From contig OY740768.1 of NCBI GenBank assembly GCA_963513935.1, forward strand, positions 45,192,368-45,256,367: a DNA stretch of 64,000 nt, given 5' to 3'. Both the position numbers and the translations under genes were made by a program. How positions within the stretch are numbered: the stretch's first letter is position 1; each line of letters starts with the position of its first letter. A model generated the notes under the pieces. The model saw only the letters and a list, made by a program, of their open reading frames with translations. It searched no databases and was not told where the DNA came from. Origin of the DNA: Aphrophora alni (Eukaryota > Arthropoda > Insecta > Hemiptera > Aphrophoridae). This document shows positions 16,301 through 32,370 of the stretch, piece by piece.

Positions 16301-17649
16301 CTTGTACATTGTGTATGCCTTAGTGCTGTAGGTTAAAGTGTAATGTGGTGTGGTTATTGAATCTACACCACTACAAAGACTGATTTACTTTAAAGAGGGA
16401 CTTGTACATTGTGTATGCCTTAGTGCTGTAGGTTAAATTGTAATGTGGTGTGGTTATTGAATCTACACCACTACAAAGACTGATTTACTTCAAAGAGGGA
16501 CTTGTACATCGTGTATGCCTTAGTGCTGTAGGTTAAAGTGTAATGTGGTGTGGTTATTGAATCTACACCACTACAAAGACTGATTTACTTTAAAGAGGTA
16601 CTTGTACATTGTGTATGCCTTAGTGCTGTAGGTTAAAGTGTAATGTGGTGTGGTTATTGAATCTACACCACTACAAAGACTGATTTACTTCAAAGAGGGA
16701 CTTGTACATCGTGTATGCCTTAGTGCTGTAGGTTAAAGTGTAATGTGGTGTGGTTATTGAATCTACACCACTACAAAGACTGATTTACTTTAAAGAGGGA
16801 CTTGTACATCGTGTATGCCTTAGTGCTGTAGGTTAAAGTGTAATGTGGTGTGGTTATTGAATCTACACCACTACAAAGACTGATTTACTTTAAAGAGGTA
16901 CTTGTACATTGTGTATGCCTTAGTGCTGTAGGTTAAAGTGTAATGTGGTGTGGTTATTGAATCTACACCACTACAAAGACTGATTTACTTCAAAGAGGGA
17001 CTTGTACATCGTGTATGCCTTAGTGCTGTAGGTTAAAGTGTAATGTGGTGTGGTTATTGAATCTACACCACTACAAAGACTGATTTACTTCAAAGAGGTA
17101 CTTGTACATTGTGTATGCCTTAGTGCTGTAGGTTAAAGTGTAATATGGTGTGGTTATTGAATCTACACCACTACAAAGACTGATTTACTTTAAAGAGGGA
17201 CTTGTACATCGTGTATGGCTTAGTGCTGTAGGTTAAAGTGTAATGTGGTGTGGTTATTGAATCTACACCACTACAAAGACTGATTTACTTCAAAGAGGGA
17301 CTTGTACATCGTGTATGCCTTAGTGCTGTAGGTTAAAGTGTAATGTGGTGTGGTTATTGAATCTACACCACTACAAAGACTGATTTACTTCAAAGAGGTA
17401 CTTGTACATTGTGTATGCCTTAGTGCTGTAGGTTAAAGTGTAATATGGTGTGGTTATTGAATCTACACCACTACAAAGACTGATTTACTTTAAAGAGGGA
17501 CTTGTACATCGTGTATGGCTTAGTGCTGTAGGTTAAAGTGTAATGTGGTGTGGTTATTGAATCTACACCACTACAAAGACTGATTTACTTTAAAGAGGGA
17601 CTTGTACATCGTGTATGGCTTAGTGCTGTAGGTTAAAGTGTAATGTGGT
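13379..17649. repeat. 100-bp satellite array, about 42 monomers, with 1400-bp higher-order duplication
   Basis: The array has an exact 100-bp period from about 13900 onward, and the first five units (13379-13900) are diverged and irregular in length. Each unit contains TAGTGCTGTAGGTTAAAGTG, then GTGGTGTGG...TACACCAC, which can form a 7-bp stem, then GATTTACTTYAAAGAGG. Diagnostic variants recur 1400 bp apart: GGTTAAATTG at 15031 and 16431, and TAATATGG at 15741/17141 and 16041/17441. This shows that a block of 14 monomers was duplicated in tandem. A 300-bp spacing is also visible inside the block. The array ends abruptly at 17649 before an A-rich stretch. Confidence 0.96.
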
Positions 17650-17886
17650 AAAAACAAAAACAAATCAAGTGTATATTATGTAAAATTATGTTTTCTTCAA
17701 TTTGTTGACTGAAGTTTCCACACGTTTTGCTCATTATAGTGAACAAATATTTTCAGTTTGATTGTTTGATTGACTTTGATAAAATCATTGTGGAAATTAC
17801 CTGTCACCAGTAATAATGTTTGCTCATTAGTAAATTGAAGTACATAGCTACGTCGCCAATCAATTAATTGTGAAAGACTCCCATGA

Positions 17887-21490
<3,604 letters not shown>

Positions 21491-21550
<60 letters not shown>
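21491..21550. repeat. (TA)n microsatellite
   Basis: About 60 bp of pure TA. Confidence 0.95.
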
Positions 21551-21553
<3 letters not shown>

Positions 21554-22303
21554 TTGTAACTTTGTTAATAAAATAACTTACAACTAACAGTAATAATTTC
21601 TAATTCATCATTGTAACAAAATACTAAATATATTTTAAAATGATCTCACTCCATTTCTCAGAGGTTAATTATTTGTATCCGTTAAATCTCATAAACAAAA
21701 CAAATTACTTATTACAAAAAATGACACATTTCTAAGTATTCTATATTTTTTAAGTAATAAACATTGTGAATAATTTGAGAAGCTGTTAAATAAAGGAAGA
21801 GGAGGAATTCCTATTAGGTCCACATCCCAAGAGAAAGAGATGAATTGAATTATGAGGTAGGAACAGGATTACTTCGGGGACACATGCTGTGCTTGGTATC
21901 GTGAACTACAAAGTGTCGTAACACACAATATAGATCACTTATACTAGTAAATAATATCTTTTATGTCCTATTTCAAAAAAAACGTTCTGACTTTTAAGGG
22001 GTTCTATTGTTTACACGTAATAATCCTCAAGTATTTATTACAGAGGAACCATAACTTCGAGATTCCTTCATTTTACTAGTTAAATAAACTTTTAAAGATT
22101 ATAATATTGGACCTACATGTAAAAGATTATATTCAATAACTTGTAAAACATTAGCCATTAACAACCACAAAACTATTAACTCTCCTGAATAACAAACTAT
22201 TATGAAATCCTTCTTAAGTTCTAAGTTAACGGAAATTGTCTCTATTAAAAAGAATATTCATAGTTAATTTTTAAAATTGTGACTAAAATAATCAAATTTC
22301 GGT

Positions 22304-22374
<71 letters not shown>

Positions 22375-24009
22375 TGGCCACGTTTGGTAAGGATATGTTT
22401 GTTTCTTAATGAAAATTCTCAAATTGTAGATGAAAAGCTTTGATACCACTACATGCAGATTATTTATTCTTGGCTACGTATAACATGTAGGAGAAAAGTT
22501 TAAATTTTTGTAACTTTCTTAATGGTTAGATATTTTAAAATGTACTGGCTGAGTTTTATCGTACACAAAATAAAATGTAGTACAGACTACATAACAAATT
22601 TGAATCAAATCAGTCATTAATTATGAGATAATATTTCATGTAAATAAAATCCCCATAAGGGTTAAATATATATTTTTTCGTCATATTGCTTCAAAAACAG
22701 CTGTTTTCTGTTATGTATTTATATGCTAAAGTTGTTATTTTTAGTCCTAGGCCCTAAAAACATCAGCTGAGGTCGAGGTTATCAGCTGTTTCTTAGTTCA
22801 TACGAATAAATTAACGATTGTAAAGCATCTATAAAAACAACCTATACCCTCGATTATAAATAACCGTTAAAACAGCTGTTACCATCGATGTGAAGGCAAA
22901 TTGACTATAACAATTTAGTTTATGTGAAATTGTTTTCTTACCTTATTTGCAGTACTATAACGAAAAATATAGTTTATTACTTGGACCAAAAGAAGCTTTT
23001 CGATCCTCGCTCATTTTGGAGTCTCGGCTCCGACTCGGCCGTACAAATATTTGCTGCCACTGGCCAAACATGTGTTGGAGTGGAGGGATGATCTAGTTGA
23101 AAAGTATCTCTAAATATATATCGGAGTTTAAATTTGTGTTATATATAAATGGTCCAATCAACTGGTTGTTAACAAATCCTGCTCAACAACACCTTTGAGC
23201 TTATTCACAGTACAGTTTGTCATGAAGCTAGTCTCATGATTAAAAATTGTTCTATTTAATAAACCAGGACCTGGGTTTTGTAACTCATCATTATTTCACA
23301 AAATTCAACACTATTACCAAATTTATCTTCTCTAAATTATTGTACTAAATGTACTTTAAAAGGTTTGACTTAATTAAATTGAAGTATATTTTTATACCAA
23401 CTCTTTACGTAGGTAAGTGGTGACTGCATGACATGGTTGAACATCAATTAAAGAGAGTGTCCCTGATCTTGATTTGTTTTGTACATTATGTGTCTCCTTG
23501 AACGATTGAATTATCCTTTATTCTGCGCACCTTGATATTGATGGATGTGGTTTGGAAACTCGTCGTTAACTTATTATGCAGCCTCGCTAAATGATCTTGT
23601 ATGTTTTCCAAAACCTCTTAGCATCAACATAGTTATTCGTGCAAACTAATAAACTTCCATTGGACACGAAAATAACTTACACCAGAGACCTTAATTTAAA
23701 CTTGAAGCAAAATTTTATGACATCCTAATCGATAAACTGCTTACATTCAACTGTGTGAAAGGCAAGAGGAAGTTCAAAAATAAAATTTAAATCAGGTAGA
23801 AACTCTTCACTGCCACATAGCAAATACTGATAACAAATCGAGGAAATGCATTTAACTAACAATTCTTTTGATTTTTTTTTTTAAATTAATAGCTGTAAGA
23901 AACACATATATGATGAAAACTTGAATAAAAAAGGTCTTTAAATTACACAATCAATAAAAAAAAGGAAATGGTATTTGGCAAAATATTAACTTAACTCTTT
24001 ATTACTTGA
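21551..24009. other. AT-rich non-coding sequence
   Basis: No gene was recognised apart from a (TA)n tract. A less AT-rich patch at 22980-23080 contains GGAGTCTCGGCTCCGACTCGG, an interrupted inverted repeat, with no assignable role. Confidence 0.55.
22311..22371. repeat. (TA)n microsatellite
   Basis: About 61 bp of pure TA. It generates a spurious Tyr-Ile open frame on the minus strand. Confidence 0.95.
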
Positions 24010-24600
24010 GGAGTGAATACATACAAAGAGTTTACAGTCATTGGTACATTCAATATGGACCCAATTCTTACAACCAATACATTATATCCAATCCTGACTT
24101 GCTTTGTCGCTAAGTATGGCTTTATACATACTAGACATAACTCATCTTCTTCTTCGACTGCATCTTCGGAGTCTGTAAGTATACGTCTATTTCTTTCTTT
24201 GGAATCTTATATTTTTCTCACGAGGGCCTTTGTTCCTAACATTCTTTTGTTCATTATTCTTTGCTTCTAAGAATTTGTATAAACTCTTTTTGGCTCTACC
24301 TTTTCAATCTTCTGTTTTCTTTTCCTTTAGCCAAATTCTCTAATTTATCCTTCACTTGTGTGTCAGTGTGTACTGCTGATTTCAAAGGATTTTGTTTCCT
24401 TTTCTTACTCTGTTTACGTTCTCCAGCTTTGAATAAGGCGAATATCATGAGAGTAAACTGTCTGTTGAGTGGCATCCCTCAATGGGGACGGTATGGGTTA
24501 TGGTTCACTTGCAGTAACGTCTAGTTGTCTAGTTGATGTAGACGTAGCTGAAACCTGATTACTTGTCATCATTGGTTAGTCTATGAACATCTTGTAAACC
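24010..24600 (-). pseudogene. Pogo/Tigger-like DDE transposase, C-terminal fragment
   Basis: On the minus strand the reading runs through a Ser/Thr- and Pro-containing tail (MTSNQVSATSTSTRQLDV, PIPSPLRDA). It then passes a basic segment (KQNPLKSAVHTDTQVKDKLE) and an acidic segment (DSEDAVEEEDELCLVC). The end is a cysteine/histidine block with CIGCKNWVHIECTND and FVC. This order (proline-rich region, HTDT..K+ segment, acidic SEDE stretch, PHD-like C..C..W.H..C motif) is what I know from the C-termini of jerky/pogo/Tigger-type transposases in invertebrates. Frame changes (for example between LCLVC and WVHIEC) and several stops make it a pseudogene. The catalytic DDE core upstream was not found in the adjoining sequence to 25200. 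Confidence 0.65.
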
Positions 24601-27600
24601 GGTCAGCCCCCTTTCCCCATCTTGAGCCTTGTGTTGTATAAACATATTAATTCAGATAAAGCAAGTTTTACTTTGCGGTAGATATTATTGTCCTTATTTT
24701 AATTATGTGTTGTATTTCATATATAATATTTTCATGTTAAAATGTCAATTAGGTATATGTCAACTTTCCAAAACCTAAAGGATAATAATAATAATAATAA
24801 TAAATATTTAAATCATTCTATTTCAAATATTCCTTAAACCATAATTTTCATGACATCACGTCAGACCAATAATTAAACTGGCGTTTCAACTACTCTTCAA
24901 TTAATAAAAACTTATACAACGGTCCCTATTTTAATGTTGGTATTTTTCACTAAACCTTTCCTAGAACTAAAAACAATTTTGTGCTCAATATATACAAACC
25001 AAGATAAACTGGATTGGTCAAATTCGGCAAAGGTTAAAAATTGTTATCTAATGATCGGTGTACATAAAATTAATTTTGTTCTTAAATTAGATAAAACCAA
25101 ACGCTTGTTTTTCTCTTACAGCCACAAAAAGATCAAAAGGGGAAGTTTAATTAAAATTGGTAGTACAGTACATAAATAAATTGTCATAATGTTTAATATG
25201 TACAACTAATTTAATTGTATCTAGTATTAACCATATACAACTAAATCAATTGTATATAAAGATGTAGTCAGATACGACTATTGTTGAATACAAAAATCGA
25301 TTTTCTAGTACACAATGAAACTACCAAAAGAATAAGTGTATTCGATGCTGGGTGATATCATTATTTTTCGAGGCTATTTGCCAAACAAAAAAGATACTGT
25401 TCGTTTTAGAGTTATATATTGAATTTTCTGTATCAAAAGTAAAGCTTCTTTGTCAAACAATGTATTTCATGAGATCTGTATTTATTTTATTTTTTCCAAT
25501 CAACATTTTTTTTAAATTCACTTTTCAGTTTTAATCCAGAATACTGTTGTTTTAACATCATTATTTTAGTTTTAATATTGATTGAATATTAGTATTTCTT
25601 ATGTTGAATATAGTACTACTTTCAGTATTCTATGACAAGGTATAGTTTTGTTACTAAACAAATCAGATGAAACTTTTTTCCTTCAATTTATTGATAGGTT
25701 TTGACGATATATGTTACATCAAATGAATACAATGAGGTGAAAGTTGCTTTTGACAGCTCGTTGTATGGCAAAACTTGGCAAAAAAGACATGATAACATTT
25801 TGTTGTTCAGGATAGGCGTGTGTCAAAGACAGTAATATCGTTTATGGGCTTAAAACTTTTTCATACTTATGGACTCTGAAAATCAATGAGATGACATTTT
25901 CGTGTGATAATGACTCCCAATTTATTTCTAAACCTACTTAGGATTTACTTCTTTTCCAACTTAAATATTTGGGAGTTTTATGAACATAACCTAACAATTT
26001 AATGATGTGGGTAACCTGGTAATAAATTTAAAAATTTGGAACCAATTAAATTGACTATTTTTGATGTAACGTAAGGACCAGTTGTCATAAAAAAATCACA
26101 GTACTACATAAAAACAGACGTACATCACTCATTCTGGAAACTAATTAGAAATATTTTTAAAAACTAAATATTTCTATATCTCATTTCATGTAATTTGTCA
26201 TTCTAAAAGTTTATTTTAAATTGTTTTTTTTTTCATACATTTTTGTAAAGCTACAATTACTCAAAACTTATCGAGTTATGAGTCTAATCGCTAACCCTTT
26301 CTTAGGTTTCTCAATTTGAAAATTATAACAACCAGACAGAAGAAAAACCAAATGTAATAGATTATATGTTTTAATATTATAATTCTTTTCCATTTTATAT
26401 AGTGGAAAAATAGTAGCAAATAATATTCGTTCAACAAGTAATGGTAATGACCTAAATTGATCTATGAAAAAAAATAAATAAAGGAGGAAACAGGTGTTAG
26501 AAAGGCGTATTAAAGGCATAAAAGGTGACGTAAGTTACAGGAAAACTGCACGATATTTATGGGATGAATAATGCGACATTATCCGCACCAGTAAAAAATA
26601 TGGTCTTCAATAGCTACGTTTCTGTCTATACCTACACTTTGGTATGACCTAACTTGTGTTGATGTAATAACTATATATAATCGTCTAGTTAGTTGACTAG
26701 GTCAAATATTCTGTCCTTCATTGCTTCATTGGTCTTAGCAGACCTGGTAACTGTTCATCGAATGTAGAGATGGATTTATTAGATATGATGAAGTTGGGAG
26801 CAGTGAAATATAGGGATAGTCAACGGAAAAATGGTGGGAAATGGCCGACAGTTATTGACTACCCATTATAAAACATAGGGCCAATGTGTTAATTTTGAAT
26901 CACTATACAATCACTTATGCCAATTTAAGACGAAACTGATATTTAATAGTGGAAAGAACGGTTTTGTGCTCTTTATTGGATGGAAGCGTCAATTTCTCTG
27001 TCAGTTCAGTTGTGACAGTGGTTGAATATTTCATATTCATTCACTTTTACTGATTACTTTATATAGATTTAGTTACAAAACAATGCCTGTGAACGGTCAA
27101 GTGTGTATTATGACCATTATTCCAAATGTCTTATCATATGCTACCACCATAAACTTTAAATGCACATGCTACATCATAGGAAGATGAAAGTGGTTTCATA
27201 TTAGGTGTTGTTATTTTTCTTATCTAAGTTACTTAGCACCAACCGTAATAATAGATCTATCAGATATTACGAATACTTTAAACAAAAGGGAACAAACACA
27301 TAAAAGTAATTTTTATAATTCCCAACCACTGGCTATAAAATTAATTTGGAAGCAAGAAATCTATTCTTTTGGACAACTTTTACGTATAGCAAACTGAACA
27401 TTAAATGTTATTTATAACGTTTTAAAAAATATGCGAAAGATACGCAACTTTCTTTTTATTCAACAATCCTTTGTCACCTTTTTTTTTTTTTTTTTATTTA
27501 TTTATATTTTTTTTTTCTTCTTTTTTTTTCAAATTTCAGATTATTTAATAAATATAAATATATTTATTTTATGCGTAAAAAATAGCATACGTACCATAAA

Positions 27601-29479
27601 ACTAAATTTACTAAAAATGTAAAAAACCAAAAGCTTTATAAGATCACTCTATATGAAACACAATATTTTTGTGGGGCTGAGCTCAAAAAATGTGGTGAGG
27701 AGGCTGTAACAATAGTGAAACTCACGTAAATTATATTGGCAGTGTAATCATGTAATTAAAAATATTTACCACAAAGTTTAATAGATAATTAATTACGCGA
27801 AAATGAAGTATAATTGTTATAATCATTAATTTTATAATAATTAATAATAATAGACTAATAATAATTATTATAATCGTTATAATTATGAATAGTAAAAGTA
27901 ATAGTAACGGGAAAATGATTGACTATTTGAAAGTGTCACACAAAACAGGATAAGGGGAGTGCAACAATAAAACTACTTCTGACATAATGTGCGACTATTG
28001 TACACATATATTGGAATTAACAGGTCTGCCACCTGCTAACGATAAACCTGATTTGTTCCTTTTTTATGGTAATTCAGAGGACTTATTCAATGTATTTTGT
28101 GATGTTCTATGGTTACACACAACCACGTTTTGAAACTTTAAGACGTGAAAAACGTATCTCAGCTGTTAATTTTAATACTGAAATCAATAGCACAATTTTC
28201 ACGAACTTGGAGAATTCTGAGAGAAAAAAAATATATGAACTTGTTGCTTGAAGTGATTGATAATAGGCCCTAACAATTAAAAAAAAAACTTTGGACTAAA
28301 GTATAGAGAAATTAACTGATTACAGTCATAAATCAAAACTACTTGTAAGTTATAATTTTACTCTTAGAAGTGAAGTATGAAGGTAACGATATGGCAAAAT
28401 TACGAAAATATCGTATGAAGTGAAAACAGATTGAAGAAAATTATTTAGGTATAAAATGAAATCTTATTTTATCCACAATAGAGGGGCAAGTTTGAAATAA
28501 TCTAGGTTGTCAAAACTTTAGTGCAGCTAAGGTGTGACGACTATCTCTTAACAAACTCTGTATGTTTTTGTCAAGCAATCTTCCTAGATCTCAAGGGATC
28601 GTGTCCAATCGCCGTCCGACAAAACGATTTAGATTCAATTTCCTTACCTTGTTGCGTTAAAATATCATAAACTAGCTTATTAATGTATAACATTTATATT
28701 AAATTATGTTACGTGCACTCTAGCATATAAAAATACTGAACCGTTTTAAATATAAATTATTTGTAACGTTTCTTAATGTTTAATATTTATTACCAATTGA
28801 ATATTTCTCTTACCTCACGGATAAAATAGCGATTGTATTTAATCTAATCATTAAAGTGCGCTTCAGTTTTTAATTATAACTATTATTTCCCTTATCTTTG
28901 AACTAATATCTAACTACCATCTTAAATATAGAAAGAAAATATCTAATCTGCTTCTTTAGAGTATGATTATTTCCATAAGGCATAATATTCCTGCCGTTCC
29001 GTTCTCGTATTATACAATATTTTACCACGTCAATTTCTTACATAACAAAGTTTTCTCCTTCATCACTAAGTTATTACATATACAGTTTTACATCCAAATT
29101 CCACTAACTTTAAACTAGAATTTCAATATATGTTATTTTCTAAATTTGAGATTATATACGGTTAAAATTAACTCTTTAGCAATAAAACTATAATTTTTAC
29201 CTCAGGAAAAAGTCTGCATATCTTTGAACGAAATTTTAAAGTTGCTTAAAATAAGCTACTTAACCATTTAACTGAAATATGAACTTACTTAAAATTGCTA
29301 TTAGATTCGAGGATATAAACTATACTGTTTAATACAGCTGAAATGTGAAATTTAAATAATTTATTTTCGTCAATAAATTTGTCCAAACTATTATAAATAG
29401 TAATTATTATTATTAAATTTGTAATAATAGTACATATTACATTAATGACATATATAATATTATTAGGCCTCAATAAAGC
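24601..29479. other. AT-rich non-coding sequence
   Basis: No gene was recognised. Open frames up to 87 codons occur but have AT-driven composition (poly-Phe/Ile/Lys). A T-rich tract with several runs of 8 or more T lies at 27478-27530. Confidence 0.55.
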
Positions 29480-29870
29480 TGGACTTTTGTTTCTTTTTAT
29501 ACGATGATATACTCCAATCCATTAATGTAGGCCTTTCGCCCCGTGGTGTCTTCGGGATGGAGAGGTATACAGGGAGGTATGGAGTGGTAGGTAGAAGGAC
29601 CCGGAAGGGTCGAGGTGTGTTGGTGCGTAAAATGGTGAAGTTGGATTACAGCACGATTTAGACCTTTTTGTTGGTTCTGAAAAGAGCCAGTCGGACTTAA
29701 GTGTTCGAGAACCACGTAAAATGGGGTCCTAGAATCGTCGGGGGGCGGGGTTAGCAAGGTGAAATGGGCGGATAGGTATAACTACCAAGGTTGGGAAGGA
29801 GTAAGCGATCTCGGTTGCGATAAGCTTGGTTGTGGACTGCCTCCTGCCCTTCATGCGGACGAATTTTTTT
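29480..29870 (-). other. GC-richer island with a histone-type 3' stem-loop-like sequence
   Basis: The composition here is clearly richer in GC than the flanks. On the minus strand near 29674-29689 the sequence is GGCTCTTTTCAGAACC followed by AACAAAAAGG. Metazoan replication-dependent histone mRNAs end in a GGYYYUUYUNARRRCC stem-loop followed by an ACCA and a purine-rich downstream element, so the match is close. One stem pair is lost (C opposite A). I could not find a histone reading frame upstream (29690-29880). Further along the minus strand a TATAAAAAG occurs near 29501. The region may be a relic of a histone cluster spacer, or coincidence. Confidence 0.3.
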
Positions 29871-30058
29871 TTTTTTTACAAAACGTGTTATTTAAGGAAT
29901 TTTTTTTATAAACTGATATTGCAGCCATTCTTATAGCAATGCTGATAACCGATATTATGAAATGAGCGCCGATCAAGAACCCCCCCCCCCAATTTTGAAT
30001 GTTAATGTATTTTACTTTCTCACATATACTTAGTATGAATTAAGTTACTGATTGGTCC

Positions 30059-30575
30059 ATTTGTCTGTGCGCGCGGCTGGCTATGGCGCAGGGGAGGAGA
30101 GGGGAGTGGTTACCGCTCATTCACAAAAACATGTTGTAAAAACTTTGCTAGTACTGATATTTTAAAGGACGTAAAACAATAAAATTTGGTTTTTTTTCCT
30201 CCCTAGATAAGAAAGGAATTTTTTTGTTTTAGTTTATTAGTTTAAAGTTTTGTTTTTGTTTTTTCCATGTAAAGGTAAAAACAAATTTTACCAATACACC
30301 AAATTAGTTTTGCCCAAAAAATTCTAACATAACAACTTAAAACACAAATTAAATTAAAAGGAACAATAGTGTTTATCTTTTTTTATCAACAATTAACGTC
30401 ACAACCTTCCTCATTAAACGCAGAAGATTTTGATGTAAACATCATGTTTCTATATGCACTACAAATCTTGTAAACTGTAATTATGTCTCGCGAAAGGTAG
30501 ATAAACATAGTGGGGTAAGCGAGCCCTACTTTTACAAGACGGCTAGTAGCGTCAGAGCCGCGCGCACAGACAAAT
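30059..30575. mobile_element. MITE-like non-autonomous DNA transposon, 517 bp
   Basis: Perfect 20-bp terminal inverted repeats are present: ATTTGTCTGTGCGCGCGGCT at the left end and its complement at 30556-30575. GGTCC flanks both ends (30054-30058 and 30576-30580), consistent with a 5-bp target duplication. The interior has no coding capacity. It is GC-richer at the ends and AT-rich in the middle. The superfamily is not assignable from the termini alone. A 5-bp duplication would fit Transib-like elements, but the ends are not CACNATG. Confidence 0.65.
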
Positions 30576-30815
30576 GGTCCCTCCAGTAATTGATACTGCC
30601 CTCCAAATTTTGTCCAAGGGAAGATACCTCTAAACCATTAATTGAGAACCCAAAAACACATTACAACCAATCGTTTATTCCATACAATTACTCCGCTGTT
30701 TTCTGAGAATTGTGCAAAGCGTTATACAGAAGGACACAAGGATAAAAATAATCAAAATATTTGTTAGGCCTACAACTCTATCTTTCTAGTATAGTCATTA
30801 TTGCCCTTAAGTTGA

Positions 30816-30819
<4 letters not shown>

Positions 30820-30873
<54 letters not shown>
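30820..30873. repeat. (AT)n microsatellite
   Basis: About 54 bp of pure AT. Confidence 0.95.
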
Positions 30874-30876
<3 letters not shown>

Positions 30877-31064
30877 CAATATATTATCACATACTAACAT
30901 TATTATGACTAAAGCAGACAGACAAAACTAGAGGAATGCTATTTATAATAGTATATTTACGCAGATCTATTTGAAGAGCAAATAAACCGGGGTTGATGTT
31001 TACTGTTTTGTGAAAAATACACAAAATGAAGACTTGGATATCACTTTGTAATCCTAACCATATA

Positions 31065-31685
31065 GAATAGATAGAATAGAATAGAATAGAAAAAGTACTT
31101 TATGTTGACATGTATTCCACACAAAATATATAATAAATTCACAATTAATTAATTATAGGAGATAAAATAAAATGAAATAAACTAATAACATTCTTACTTT
31201 ACAGAGTACTTTACAGCAATGGTCTTTTTGACAGTCAGCTGGGTTGGCTTAAACAAAACAATATAGTTAAAAATTACACTATGAGTCACATATATTTAGA
31301 CATATAGACCTGTGTGTATATAACCTTCCTTCCATCAGTGCACCCATACATATATAATCATATAATCATACAAAATATTCAATATACATGACTACAGAAT
31401 TAATTACTTTGGCACCAATATACAATTAAAATTACTTACATATATAAATAGATTTACAGTAATCCTTCCAAGAATTTAGGCGTAACCCCCTCCCCAACCA
31501 AAATTTTGTGTACTGTTACAGTTAAAATTAAATTTATTTATTAAATCCCATCTAAATTTCCATGCAAAATTCATGAATTTACCCAATCTCCACCAATTTC
31601 TCCCGTTTAATAAAAGTTCAAATTCCCCCCTATTTAAACTGCGTTTGAAAAAGCACAAATTTCTTATATCGGCTAGGATAGGACA
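31065..31685 (-). mobile_element. 5'-truncated non-LTR retroelement-like insertion with pentanucleotide tail
   Basis: A 621-bp segment is flanked by a perfect 16-bp direct repeat, TAATCCTAACCATATA, at 31049-31064 and 31686-31701. Its left end is a run of AGAAT-type units. Read on the minus strand this is a 3' tail of TTCTA repeats preceded by AAAGTACTTTTTCTA. Simple-repeat tails and variable target duplications of this length are hallmarks of LINE insertion by target-primed reverse transcription. The body contains no frame I can match to reverse transcriptase, so it would be mostly 3' UTR. The class is inferred from structure, not from homology. Confidence 0.6.
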
Positions 31686-31701
31686 TAATCCTAACCATAT
31701 A

Positions 31702-32301
31702 CAACTGCACAGAGTGTTTTGTACTTCCTATTTCGTTACACGCTACGTCCTATCACGTAACTACATGCCGGAAGCTACAAACTAAACAACTACATCCTTT
31801 AACAGAGAAAACTCAGTTTTTTATAAAGTTTAGATGTTTTCATTGAGATTCTAATTGTAAAAGAGCTTCATTAGCATATTACTGAAAAGCTTAACAAAAT
31901 GAAAGAACTTTTATTTATACAAAATTGATTTAATTACACTTTAAATGAGTGGAAACCAAACAATAAACAACACAATTTCCCAAAATAAATACTTATTTAA
32001 TTTAAGACGATGTTTCAATAACGAATAGTTTCAGAATACATATTTCTTTTTGTGAGCCATTTGGCAATCTTGTGTCGCCTCTAATAAATGTAAAGTCATT
32101 TTTCATTCGTCATAATCTTTAGTTAAAAAAAAATATCCAAAAATATATCATTTCATGAAATTGAGACGTTGCATACCAAAATAATATTAATAAAACTCCT
32201 AATCTAAGAAAATACTACCGATGTGCCTAACCTAGAAATCTGCCTACATAAGTTTAAAATACATCTTTTGTGTTTGTCATTTGCTAATCTCTTAGTTAAA
32301 T

Positions 32302-32370
<69 letters not shown>

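Noticed and set aside
13379..17649. CRISPR-like array
   Set aside because: Units are contiguous 100-bp monomers without unique spacers, in a eukaryotic context. It is a satellite.
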